Part shown: positions 18,086 to 25,820 of the stretch, one piece after another | Layout: each line of letters begins with the position of its first letter | Position numbering within the stretch: position 1 is the first letter of the stretch | Assembly: GCA_029260555.1 (NCBI GenBank) | Contig: JAJDCZ010000039.1 | Span: forward strand, 1-53,044 | Source: Phycisphaerales bacterium | GTDB lineage: Bacteria; Planctomycetota; Phycisphaerae; Phycisphaerales; UBA1924 | Reading direction: 5' to 3' | Length of the DNA stretch: 53,044 nt | Notes under the pieces: model-generated | Database searches by the model: none | Seen by the model: only the letters and a program-made list of their open reading frames with translations | Told to the model about the DNA's origin: nothing | Translations under genes and position numbers: made by a program

Positions 18086-19477
18086 ATGCAAAACCGTACT
18101 ACTCGTTTCACCCGCCCCGTACATACCAGCCGATTGTTTCTTGCCGTTCTGGTGACCGGATTCGTTGTTGTTGCGGGCACTGTTGACGCGCAGGTGCTCA
18201 ATGAAGAGTTCAAAATTCTGGCGAGCGATGGTGCTGTGGATGACTGGTTTGGCTTTTCCATTGCCATCGACAACGGTGTTGTGGCAGTGGGGGCATTTCT
18301 GGACGACGATTTTGGCGACCGATCTGGCTCGGTGTATCTATTTGATGCATCCACCGGTACTCAACTATTCAAGCTTACACCAGGAGACAGCGCAGCAGGT
18401 GACGAGTTCGGCTGGTCCATAGCCATAAATAATGGTGTTGTCGCTGTTGGGGCGGATCGTGACCAGGACAATGGTTTTAACTCTGGTTCGGCATATCTTT
18501 TCAATGTGTCCACAGGCGCTCAGATCGCCAAACTCCTCCCAAGTGATGGCGTGACGGGTGATTTGTTTGGCTGGTCCATCGCCATCGACAATGGCATCGT
18601 CGCTGTCGGAGCGTATGGTGACGACGACAATGGTACTGACTCGGGTTCGGTGTATCTTTTTGATGCATCAACCGGGGTGCAACTCGCCAAACTTCTCTCA
18701 AACGACGGAGCGGCAGAGGACTCCTTTGGATCTGCTCTTGCAATTAGCAACGGCATCGTCGCTGCGGGGGCGTTTCAAGATGATGACAATGGAACCAGAT
18801 CTGGCTCGGCGTATCTTTTCGATGCGTCTACGGGCTTGCAGCTCGCCAAGTTGCTCCCGTCCGACGGCGCATTACAACGCAGATTTGGAGGATCCATTGC
18901 TATTGATAACACATTCGTTGTCGTAGGGTCAATTGGTAATGATGACAACGGTACATTTTCTGGTGCTGCGTATCTTTTCGATGTTGCCACGGGTGTTCAG
19001 CTTGCCAAACTCCTCCCAGATGACGGAGCAAGGTGGGACACTTTCGGTATTTCCATTGCCATCGACAATGGCGTGATCGCAATAGGGGCGAATGGTGATT
19101 CTGACAACGGCCCTGACTCTGGTTCGGCATATGTTTTCGATGCATCCACAGGGGCTCAGATCACCAAACTCCTTCCAAGCGACGGTGCCGTAAACGACTG
19201 GTTTGGCTTTTCCGTTGACATTGACAACCGCAACAATGAAGTCGCTATCGGGGCACGGTACAACGATGATAACGGTTCCAACTCAGGTTCAGCATATATG
19301 TTTGATTTCTGTCCAGCGGACATGAATGACGATGGAGTTGTAGATGTGGTGGACTTCTTCGAGTTTGTGACAATCTTTGCTGCAGGTGATCTGGCAGCAG
19401 ACCTTGATGGCAGTGGCGATCTCGATGTCCTTGATTTCTTCGCGTTTATTATTTTTTTCGCTGCTGGATGTCCGTAA
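18086..19477 (+). CDS. Exported FG-GAP repeat protein with C-terminal dockerin-like module
   Basis: Protein of 463 residues. Signal peptide: basic MQNRTTRFTR, hydrophobic LFLAVLVTGFVVVAG, cleavage after VDAQ. Seven repeats of about 52 residues follow with the consensus KLLPSDGA..D.FG.S.AIDNG, then VAVGA..DDDNG..SGSAYLFDASTG. This is the FG-GAP/integrin beta-propeller type; seven repeats would close one seven-bladed propeller. The C-terminus (CPADMNDDGVVDVVDFFEF ... ADLDGSGDLDVLDFFAF ... GCP) is the same paired Ca-loop module as on the M64 peptidase. ATG 18086 is used (GGAG ten bases upstream). Likely a cell-surface or secreted binding protein of unknown ligand. Confidence 0.85.
   Translation: MQNRTTRFTRPVHTSRLFLAVLVTGFVVVAGTVDAQVLNEEFKILASDGAVDDWFGFSIAIDNGVVAVGAFLDDDFGDRSGSVYLFDASTGTQLFKLTPGDSAAGDEFGWSIAINNGVVAVGADRDQDNGFNSGSAYLFNVSTGAQIAKLLPSDGVTGDLFGWSIAIDNGIVAVGAYGDDDNGTDSGSVYLFDASTGVQLAKLLSNDGAAEDSFGSALAISNGIVAAGAFQDDDNGTRSGSAYLFDASTGLQLAKLLPSDGALQRRFGGSIAIDNTFVVVGSIGNDDNGTFSGAAYLFDVATGVQLAKLLPDDGARWDTFGISIAIDNGVIAIGANGDSDNGPDSGSAYVFDASTGAQITKLLPSDGAVNDWFGFSVDIDNRNNEVAIGARYNDDNGSNSGSAYMFDFCPADMNDDGVVDVVDFFEFVTIFAAGDLAADLDGSGDLDVLDFFAFIIFFAAGCP
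18209..19308 (+). repeat. Seven tandem ~157-base coding repeats (FG-GAP)
   Basis: Seven head-to-tail copies of roughly 156-159 bases, each encoding one propeller blade. Recurrent words include GGTTCGGCATATCTTTT and CATTGCCATCGACAATGG. The first and last blades share DGAVxDWFGFS, more alike than some adjacent blades. That pattern suits duplication with gene conversion. Confidence 0.8.
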
Positions 19478-19537
19478 CCAGGTAAGCTGGTGAATCTGGC
19501 AAGTGCTGCGAAATCGAATCTCGCTCACTGGTCATCT

Positions 19538-20038
19538 CTATAGCTCAAGGACACTTCCCGCTTGTCCGGGCACACTCAGACCGATGCTTTCCATCAGCGT
19601 GGTGAGCCGAACTGCATGATTGTGTGTAAAGGTGCCGACGCTGTGGCTGTCAGCATCAAGTACGCCCCAGCAGCATCGAAGCCCATCAAAGAGCGGGATG
19701 ACCAGCTCAGAGCGGTCACGAGGATCGCAGGCAATAAACGCATCACCCAGCGCATTGGTATCGTGGACGATGACTGCTCGTTTTTCGAGGTATGCCTTGC
19801 CACACACGCCATGCATGCCAATGGGTGAGCAGGCGGGTGTATCCCGGCTCGGCCCCAGCACCATCTCGTCAACATCAGGCACTTTTGTGTAAAACCCAAT
19901 CCATGAAACACCAAAAGGTGCAAGTTTCTGCCACAGCGCATCAATGCAGGTGCGCATAGTCTGCTCTCTGTCTGAACCCGCTACAAGAGTGGCATCCAGT
20001 TGGTCACATGCGCATGAGAAATCATCCATGTCTGTCAT
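19538..20038 (-). CDS. GAF-domain protein, free methionine-(R)-sulfoxide reductase-like
   Basis: Protein of 166 residues, a single GAF domain of the fRMsr (YebR/MsrC) family, which reduces free Met-R-sulfoxide. All three family cysteines appear in place: TPACSPIG, HGVCGKA and FIACDPRDRSELVIPL, followed by WGVLDADS. A DTNALGDAFIACD stretch replaces the usual VxDVxxxxGHIACD. Starts at ATG 20038, with GGGAG seven bases upstream. It is downstream of rpsR on the same strand (56-base gap) and convergent with the FG-GAP gene. Role: probably oxidative damage repair. Confidence 0.8.
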   Translation of the reverse strand: MTDMDDFSCACDQLDATLVAGSDREQTMRTCIDALWQKLAPFGVSWIGFYTKVPDVDEMVLGPSRDTPACSPIGMHGVCGKAYLEKRAVIVHDTNALGDAFIACDPRDRSELVIPLFDGLRCCWGVLDADSHSVGTFTHNHAVRLTTLMESIGLSVPGQAGSVLEL

Positions 20039-20094
20039 GGAAGCACTCCCTCTGTCAGCACAGTGCGTGTGCTTAAGGGGTGTTTGGGCAGCTC

Positions 20095-20337
20095 TTAGAG
20101 CGTGGCAGAGGTGTAAGGCAAGAGCGACATAAATCGAGATCGCTTGATTGCCTGCGTGACAAGGCGCTGCTCGCGGGCGGAGGTGCCGAGCTTTTTGCGA
20201 GCATGAATCTTGCCGTTGGGGCTCATAAGCCGTCTCAGCGACTCAACATCCTTCCAGTCGACATAGGGCATGCCGCCTTCGCCTTCGAGGAAGATCTTCT
20301 TTTTCTGGTCTGAACCCAGTCGTCCGAATCTGCTCAT
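20095..20337 (-). CDS. rpsR: 30S ribosomal protein bS18
   Basis: Protein of 80 residues with the bS18 core: VDWKDVESLRRLMSPNGKI, then RKKLGTSAREQRLVTQAIKRSR and ALLPY-like SLLPYT. It binds 16S rRNA with bS6. Start is ATG 20337 with GGAGTG upstream; the TTG one codon earlier is rejected. It stands apart from rpsF, ssb and rplI, which often accompany it. Confidence 0.95.
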   Translation of the reverse strand: MSRFGRLGSDQKKKIFLEGEGGMPYVDWKDVESLRRLMSPNGKIHARKKLGTSAREQRLVTQAIKRSRFMSLLPYTSATL

Positions 20338-20473
20338 CAATCACACTCCGTCTTGGTCGTTAGGCCCGCAAGCGATGATCCACACGATCATCCTGCCTCG
20401 CGAGCGACGGTCAGATGGCCAGTGTAGGCCCAAAAAACAGCATTCGCTAGATAAACGCCAATTCCCAGCCCAC

Positions 20474-21019
20474 TCAAGTCTCATCCTCGGAATCCGGGTC
20501 ATCCTCAGCTTCAGGATCATTCGCAGGCTTTTTCGTTAGCAGGTTGTCCAGGCCAAGCTTCCCGGGGCCGCCCACCACCACAAAGAGGCACAAAGCGATA
20601 ATGATGCCATTGCGAATGAGCGTTCGGGTCGAAATATCCGTACCCAGAACTTTTTTGAGGAAATCAGGCAGATACCCCCCGAAACAGCCGCAATCGATCT
20701 GCATGTCTCTGTAGATCGCTGAGTAGACCGCACCAGTAAAGGCCAGCATCAAGAGCGTCGCCAGTGCAGCACCAGCTCGTGTCCAAAGCCCCAGAAGCAG
20801 GGCAAGAGCTGCAAACGCCTCCATCCAGGGAAAAACGAATGTCGCCAGAATCACCAGATGTTCAGGCAGGATTTCAAAGGCATCAATAGACACCGCAAAC
20901 AATGCAGGTCCGTTTTCCTGGCTGAGCTTGGCGATCGCAGCCATGCCAAAGATCCCCACCAGCAGCAGCCTTGCAACCAGCAAAGACCAACCCAGCACGC
21001 TTTCTTTGCGATCGTTCAT
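20474..21019 (-). CDS. MauE/DoxX-like membrane protein
   Basis: Protein of 181 residues with four membrane segments and the motif DCGCFGGYLPDF. That motif is the signature of the MauE (methylamine utilisation) branch of the DoxX superfamily, thought to help thiol or disulfide chemistry in the periplasm. The C-terminal 20 residues are acidic. Its ATG overlaps the rhodanese stop (ATGA), so the two are translated together. Many planctomycetes carry the same DUF1573-rhodanese-MauE order; the joint function is undefined. Confidence 0.82.
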   Translation of the reverse strand: MNDRKESVLGWSLLVARLLLVGIFGMAAIAKLSQENGPALFAVSIDAFEILPEHLVILATFVFPWMEAFAALALLLGLWTRAGAALATLLMLAFTGAVYSAIYRDMQIDCGCFGGYLPDFLKKVLGTDISTRTLIRNGIIIALCLFVVVGGPGKLGLDNLLTKKPANDPEAEDDPDSEDET

Positions 21020-21603
21020 GGGTTGCCATCCTGACCAAAGGGATCGTTGCCCCTTGCCACTTCATCGGGGTATGTCCTGGCCCAGGTTTCATAGCCATCG
21101 CTCATGATGTGTACAGCTTCAAAGCCGAGGTCTTGCAAAAAACCCGCCAGCGTGTGCGAGTCATGACAATCGCCACCAATGCAGTAAATCACCACGGGCG
21201 TTTGTTCATATCCCATGAGTTGATCCATTGAAGCAGGTACGCCGCCTGCAAATGAATCAGGCGAAATGTGAAACGCACCCATCACATGACCCTCAGCATA
21301 ATCCGCAGCTGATCGAGCATCGACAAAGGGTGCCCCAAACTGCTCAGCAAGTGCCTTGGCCTGCTCGATTGTGATCTCAAGACCGAGCATGACCTCTGCT
21401 GGATCAGATGTCTCGGGAGCTATGTCATTGCCCGTCGTCTCAACGGGATCTGTAGTCAGCCCGGTATTGTCCTTAGGCACGGTAAGAACGGTCTTCTTGG
21501 TATTTTCACGAGGACCAAGCTGGATAGGTGCGATCCACGAGTGGGCCACGCCCGCAGCAAAGCCAAGCAGTGTGAGGGTAAAAGTCCTGGCGAGAAGGCG
21601 CAT
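21016..21603 (-). CDS. Exported rhodanese-like sulfurtransferase
   Basis: Protein of 195 residues. An N-terminal membrane anchor or signal (LARTFTLTLLGFAAGVAHSW) is followed by a linker and one rhodanese domain: FVDARSAADYAEGHVMGAFH, then the active-site loop VIYCIGGDCHDS with the catalytic Cys, then SDGYETWARTYP. Probably periplasmic. It begins three bases after the DUF1573 stop and overlaps the MauE start by four. A role in sulfur or thiol redox with MauE is likely but unproven. Confidence 0.85.
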   Translation of the reverse strand: MRLLARTFTLTLLGFAAGVAHSWIAPIQLGPRENTKKTVLTVPKDNTGLTTDPVETTGNDIAPETSDPAEVMLGLEITIEQAKALAEQFGAPFVDARSAADYAEGHVMGAFHISPDSFAGGVPASMDQLMGYEQTPVVIYCIGGDCHDSHTLAGFLQDLGFEAVHIMSDGYETWARTYPDEVARGNDPFGQDGNP

Positions 21604-21606
21604 GAT

Positions 21607-22776
21607 TTAGTTCTTCTTGGGTCTGATGGTGCCGTTGAAGGGAATCGAAAGCGAGGGTTGATCCTTGTTGTCTGTCTGGACCATCACCTGCCCGCGGAAA
21701 GGCAGCAGCTTTGCAGGAGCGGTGCCTTTGAGCGTGATGGTGTAGCCAAACGAAGGAACCCGAGGCTTGGTTTCGCCTCCCTGCTTTTCATCCTGTTTTT
21801 CATATTTCTTCTGACCCGGGACATAGTTTGAATCCAGTTCCTGGATATCAAACTCGATCTCGGTCTCTGATGCGTTTCGCTGGGTCACATTGACGATCTT
21901 GAAAGGCGTACCTGACCTGCTCATCACGACGAAGCTTTTTTCAAAGTCCTGACCGACCTGTAGCACACCCACCCAAAGCCTTGAAGGCCGAATCGCAAGA
22001 TCGCCTGTGACATCGGCAATCACACTCATGTTCATGCGAGGCTTTTTCTGGTCGTTGGTGCGAATGGTGATCGATTCGTTGATTCGCCCTACTTTGTTTT
22101 TGGCATCAACCGTGACCGTAATCTCGGTGAAATACACTGTCTTGCCATCGATTTCCTCGGTGCCATTGCCCAGAATCTTCGTGGTGATGGCTTCGGGGTT
22201 GGTGACGGTGACCAGGCTTGCCTTGAAGTCCGGGTCCCGGCCATAGATTTTGATGGTTTTGGTTACTGGGACGCTTTTGCCCACCTGCCCCAGTTGCAAG
22301 AATGCAGGCTCGACCCAGATGCGTGGCTCAACCAGTGCCTTGATCTCGATCTTGACCACCGGGTTATCCGGATCATTGGTGGTGATGTGGATGGGCTGAA
22401 CCTTGAGCCCGCGTTTGTTGTAAGGCGAGAAGGTCACTTCAATGTCCGCGCCCTCTCCCGGTGCGAACTCGCGTTTTTTCAATGCAGGTACAGTGCAGCC
22501 ACAACTTGAGCGAATGTTTTTAATGACCAGTGTTCCACCACCAGTGTTTTTAAAGTAAAACTTGTGAACAGCTTTGCCTTCGTCAGGGATCACACCAAAG
22601 TCAAAAAGCATCTCATCAAACTGAATAGTGGGGGGCGATTGCAGCAAGGCGCCAGTTTCGTGGTCCTTCTTGGGTTTGGCTGTGGGCGCAAGAAGTTGTG
22701 CATGGGCAGAACCCGCCACGACCAGAGCTGAAACGATGCCAAAGATCGACGCTTTTTTAATCACCTGAAACACCAC
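21607..22776 (-). CDS. Exported DUF1573 protein
   Basis: Protein of 389 residues. A signal peptide (ASIFGIVSALVVAGSAHAQ) is followed by an Ig-like DUF1573 domain: FDFGVIPDEGKAVHKFYFKN, TLVIKNIRSSCGCTVP with its conserved Cys pair, and then PIHITTNDPDNP. Two further Ig-like stretches follow and a basic C-terminus. The start is GTG 22776, five bases after GGAGG; GTG 22773 is an alternative. It is the first gene of the DUF1573-rhodanese-MauE operon. The family is common in Planctomycetes and Bacteroidetes, with no known activity. Confidence 0.85.
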   Translation of the reverse strand: MVFQVIKKASIFGIVSALVVAGSAHAQLLAPTAKPKKDHETGALLQSPPTIQFDEMLFDFGVIPDEGKAVHKFYFKNTGGGTLVIKNIRSSCGCTVPALKKREFAPGEGADIEVTFSPYNKRGLKVQPIHITTNDPDNPVVKIEIKALVEPRIWVEPAFLQLGQVGKSVPVTKTIKIYGRDPDFKASLVTVTNPEAITTKILGNGTEEIDGKTVYFTEITVTVDAKNKVGRINESITIRTNDQKKPRMNMSVIADVTGDLAIRPSRLWVGVLQVGQDFEKSFVVMSRSGTPFKIVNVTQRNASETEIEFDIQELDSNYVPGQKKYEKQDEKQGGETKPRVPSFGYTITLKGTAPAKLLPFRGQVMVQTDNKDQPSLSIPFNGTIRPKKN

Positions 22777-23046
22777 TTAATCCTCCTCAATACATCAATC
22801 CCTCCGTGAATCAAGCAAGTCGATTCACAAAGATGCTCAACCCGTACCCTCAGCCCATCCCCCTGCACTGATGCGACCACCTGATCAGGTTTATCGCACC
22901 AGATTCAGAAAAGCGCAACGCTCGCTATTGTATCAGCCTCCAGCACCCATTCCTGAACAATTAAATGGGCAAATCGACCCGAAACATGCCAATGACAGCA
23001 TCCATCAAGGTATACGGCTAACTCGGCGTGCGGTTGAGACTCCCGT

Positions 23047-24297
23047 TCAGGATGCAAACATCGCCGCGGTGCCTTTGACTTCGTGTGCCTTGGCCAGTCG
23101 ATTCAGTGCGTGGGCGTAACAGGCTGTGCGCATATCCGTGTTGATGGTGTCCATCAGGTCATGCACAGCGTTGAACTCACGAGCCATGATGGTGTTGAGT
23201 CGTTCGTGAACTTCCTCAAGCGTCCAGGCATAGCCGGATTTGTTTTGTGCCCATTCAAAGTAGCTGACGGTCACACCACCTGCGTTTGCCAGGATATCGG
23301 GAATGACCAGAGTGCCAGCGTTATGCAGGATCTGATCAGCTGGCGCAGTTGTAGGCCCGTTGGCGAGTTCAACAACCACGCTGGCGCCGATATTGGCAGC
23401 ATTTGATTCGGTGATGACATTTTCCAGTGCTGCAGGAACGAGAATATCGACGCTCAACTCCAGCAAGGCCTCGTTGGTGATCGTTGAGCCTGCATTTGCA
23501 AGACGGCCCGTGGTGGTTTTGGTTTGAATCTGCTGATCAATGTCCAAACCTGCAGGATCATGGATGGCACCGCGAGAATCGCTGATGGCTGTGACTTTAT
23601 ATCCAACTTGGGAGGCAAGTTGTGCAAAGTGTTGACCGGCATTGCCAAAGCCTTGGATGGCGATGGTTTTATCTGCGGGGTTCCAGTTTCGGCGTGTTGC
23701 GAGTTCTCTCAGGCAGTAAAACCCGCCTCTTCCAGTTGCATCACCACGGCCTAGCGATCCACCCAGTTCCACAGGTTTGCCTGTGATGACCGCGGGGCTG
23801 TGCTTGCCGACGATGGTGGAATACTCGTCCATCATCCAAGCCATGATGGTGGCATTGGTGTAGACATCTGGTGCTGGAACATCGACATCGGGGCCGACAT
23901 TGTGAGCTACAGCCCGCATGTATCCGCGGCTGAGCCTTTCGAGTTCTTTTTTGGAGAGTTTGTGTGGGTCGACGATGATGCCGCCTTTGCCGCCTCCCAT
24001 GGGGATGCCCACGGTTGCGCATTTGCAGGTCATCCAGAACGCCAGAGCTTTAACTTCCGCAGCGGAGACATTGGGATGAAAGCGGATGCCTCCCTTGCCC
24101 GGGCCTCGCGTGTCGTCGTGTCGACAGCGAAATCCTGTAAAAACGCGCTGGGTGCCATCATCCATGCGCACGGGGATGGAGACTTCAAGAAACTGCTTGG
24201 GATGTCGGAGCCGATTAACGGTTTCGGGGTGAATGTCAGCGTGCCTGGCAGCGTTATCAAGTCGTGCGATAGCTTTGGCAAAAATGTCGTCGGACAT
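23047..24297 (-). CDS. gdhA: Glutamate/leucine-type amino acid dehydrogenase
   Basis: Protein of 416 residues, the usual length for hexameric GDH. It interconverts glutamate (or a related amino acid) and 2-oxoacid with ammonia and NAD(P). Visible motifs: GGIRFHPNVSAAEVKALAFW, the catalytic-Lys loop PMGGGKGGIIVDP, DVPAPDVYTNATIMAWMMDEY, and the Rossmann motif AIQGFGNAGQHFA. The specificity residues suggest glutamate but I cannot exclude Leu/Phe/Val dehydrogenase. Monocistronic; a dyad and possible -10 lie 53-71 bases upstream. Confidence 0.93.
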   Translation of the reverse strand: MSDDIFAKAIARLDNAARHADIHPETVNRLRHPKQFLEVSIPVRMDDGTQRVFTGFRCRHDDTRGPGKGGIRFHPNVSAAEVKALAFWMTCKCATVGIPMGGGKGGIIVDPHKLSKKELERLSRGYMRAVAHNVGPDVDVPAPDVYTNATIMAWMMDEYSTIVGKHSPAVITGKPVELGGSLGRGDATGRGGFYCLRELATRRNWNPADKTIAIQGFGNAGQHFAQLASQVGYKVTAISDSRGAIHDPAGLDIDQQIQTKTTTGRLANAGSTITNEALLELSVDILVPAALENVITESNAANIGASVVVELANGPTTAPADQILHNAGTLVIPDILANAGGVTVSYFEWAQNKSGYAWTLEEVHERLNTIMAREFNAVHDLMDTINTDMRTACYAHALNRLAKAHEVKGTAAMFAS

Positions 24298-24349
24298 GTG
24301 GGTGTACTCCTTGGTTGCAGGCGGACGAAAAGGTCATGAATGGACATAA

Positions 24350-24368
24350 AGCATACCCAGTTATGGGT
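24350..24368 (-). promoter_or_regulatory. Possible gdhA promoter with 5-bp dyad
   Basis: On the minus strand TATGCT (24355-24350) could be a -10 box. Just upstream ACCCA-GTTA-TGGGT (24355-24368) is a perfect 5-bp dyad that would overlap the spacer, as a repressor site would. The -35 is poor. Weak evidence. Confidence 0.3.
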
Positions 24369-24442
24369 TAGTTAGCTTGAAATAAGCCCGATTCGTTCAT
24401 GGTGGTGTTACTTGAGGTCCAGGCTTTCATTCATTTGAAGTG

Positions 24443-24874
24443 TTAGAAGATGGTTTTGGCCAGATGAACGATGGCAGCCAGGACCATGGCGATGGGAGCA
24501 CCAATGGCAAGGGATACGCCGAAGATGACCATGCCAGAAAGAAAACCGACCTTTTGACGGATGCCGATGACAAGTGCTGAGGTGAGAACGATGAGCACGA
24601 TGAGCCAGAAGGCAGCTGAGGCGGGGGGAGCGTGGGGAGCACCAATTTCGTTGAATGTGATGAGAGCGATGAGTTGAGGTGAATACAGGGCCAGTGCGAC
24701 CAGGGCTGCGATAAGATGGGTAATGGTGACGGTGCGTATGGCATCAGCACGCTCAATGGTGTTGTCGACCACAGCCCGCATGGCAGCCTGAAGGCACACG
24801 GCGCTGACAATCACAATCATCAGCTCTACGCCGATCATCCAGCCCATCCATCGAAAAAGATCCAGCAATTGCAT
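24443..24874 (-). CDS. Small integral membrane protein, unknown
   Basis: Protein of 143 residues from ATG 24874; a longer frame reaches 24958 but adds only a polar tail. About four hydrophobic segments: IGVELMIVIVSAVCLQAAM, ITHLIAALVALALYS, FWLIVLIVLTSALVIGI, and VIFGVSLAIGAPIAMVLAAIV (slightly trimmed). No family recognised. It lies downstream of the Rrf2/cbb3 operon on the same strand but 200 bases away, so co-transcription is uncertain. Confidence 0.65.
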   Translation of the reverse strand: MQLLDLFRWMGWMIGVELMIVIVSAVCLQAAMRAVVDNTIERADAIRTVTITHLIAALVALALYSPQLIALITFNEIGAPHAPPASAAFWLIVLIVLTSALVIGIRQKVGFLSGMVIFGVSLAIGAPIAMVLAAIVHLAKTIF

Positions 24875-25083
24875 GACAAGGTTCCGCCTGGGGTTTGCAA
24901 GGCGTGGTATCGGCAAGTGCTGACGAACCGTGCATTTTTTAGTGCTTTGGTCTTTCATGCGTCTGCATTTTGGTTATAGGACGCAGTTGAAGGCTCTGGT
25001 GCTCAAGATTGCCAAGAAGTCTGCACCTGAGGCACAGGACAGCGAAGGGGATTGCGGTGTACGAGCAGTTCGTGCAAAATCAC

Positions 25084-25584
25084 TTACCGAAGAAGATCTG
25101 CCAGTGTGATGCTCGCAAGCTGATCCTCCATCATCCCCACTGTCCGCTCCAGACACAGGTTGATGCGCAGGCGATGGGCGTGGTCAACATCCATCAAAGG
25201 CTCAGCTTCATGATCCCCACCCCCAACAACCCTTCCCCTCTTGGCACCATTGCCCAGAGGCAAATGCTCCGCTCCCGGATCTGCATGATGAGCATCCTTT
25301 GAAGTAATCAACCGAGACAAAGGCTCAACCGCTTGCAAAATATCAAGTACGGTCACTTGCTCTGGCGCATCTGCAAGCTCATACCCGCCAGTTGGCCCAC
25401 GCTGAGATTGCACCAGACCCGCTTTGGTCAGCACCCGAAGCACCTTGGAAAGATATTGCGAAGGTGCACCTGTCCACAGAGCGATCTCATCAACCCGAAC
25501 CAGACTGGCCAACTTTGAGTATTTTATTTCAGCCAGCACGAGTGCAGCACTCAATGCATACTGAGCGGTTTTGGTTAGCAACAC
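25084..25584 (-). CDS. Rrf2-family transcriptional regulator lacking the Cys triad
   Basis: Protein of 166 residues. The N-terminal winged helix is clearly Rrf2: LLTKTAQYALSAALVLAE, then QYLSKVLRVLTKAGLVQSQR, GPTGGYELA and VLDILQAVEPL. IscR and NsrR bind an Fe-S cluster through three cysteines after this helix. Here only one Cys remains (NLCLERTVG), and a Gly/His/Asp-rich insert of about 30 residues (EHLPLGN..., MDVDHAHRL) replaces the others. It starts with GTG 25584, overlapping the ccoS stop by ten bases, so it is the last gene of the cbb3 operon. It could bind a different cofactor, perhaps a metal through His; that is inference. Confidence 0.85.
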   Translation of the reverse strand: MLLTKTAQYALSAALVLAEIKYSKLASLVRVDEIALWTGAPSQYLSKVLRVLTKAGLVQSQRGPTGGYELADAPEQVTVLDILQAVEPLSRLITSKDAHHADPGAEHLPLGNGAKRGRVVGGGDHEAEPLMDVDHAHRLRINLCLERTVGMMEDQLASITLADLLR

Positions 25585-25820
25585 CCATCATCTCCTTTCT
25601 CCCCCCTCCCCCCCTCCCCAAGCCCCCCCTCTCCAGACCCCCCCTCCCTCAATTCCCCTTTCCCCTGCTTTGCATTTGACTCGTCGTCTTCAAACAGCAT
25701 CCGCACGCTGGGCGTATCCAGATCGTCAAGCTGACCGGAACGCACAGTCAGCACAAAGGCCACCACAAAACCCGCAGCGATCAAGATCGCAATTGGCACC
25801 AGCACATAGATCACCGACAT
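25575..25820 (-). CDS. ccoS: cbb3 oxidase maturation protein CcoS
   Basis: Protein of 81 residues. The N-terminal half is textbook CcoS/FixS: one membrane segment (VLVPIAILIAAGFVVAFVL) then VRSGQLDDLDTPSVRMLFEDD. CcoS is needed for cofactor insertion into cbb3 oxidase. The C-terminal 30 residues are a Gly/Glu repeat (EGGSGEGGLGEGGRGEKG) ending GCC, encoded by a purine-rich tract and absent from normal CcoS. The start overlaps the ccoI stop by ten bases. Confidence 0.92.
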   Translation of the reverse strand: MSVIYVLVPIAILIAAGFVVAFVLTVRSGQLDDLDTPSVRMLFEDDESNAKQGKGELREGGSGEGGLGEGGRGEKGDDGCC

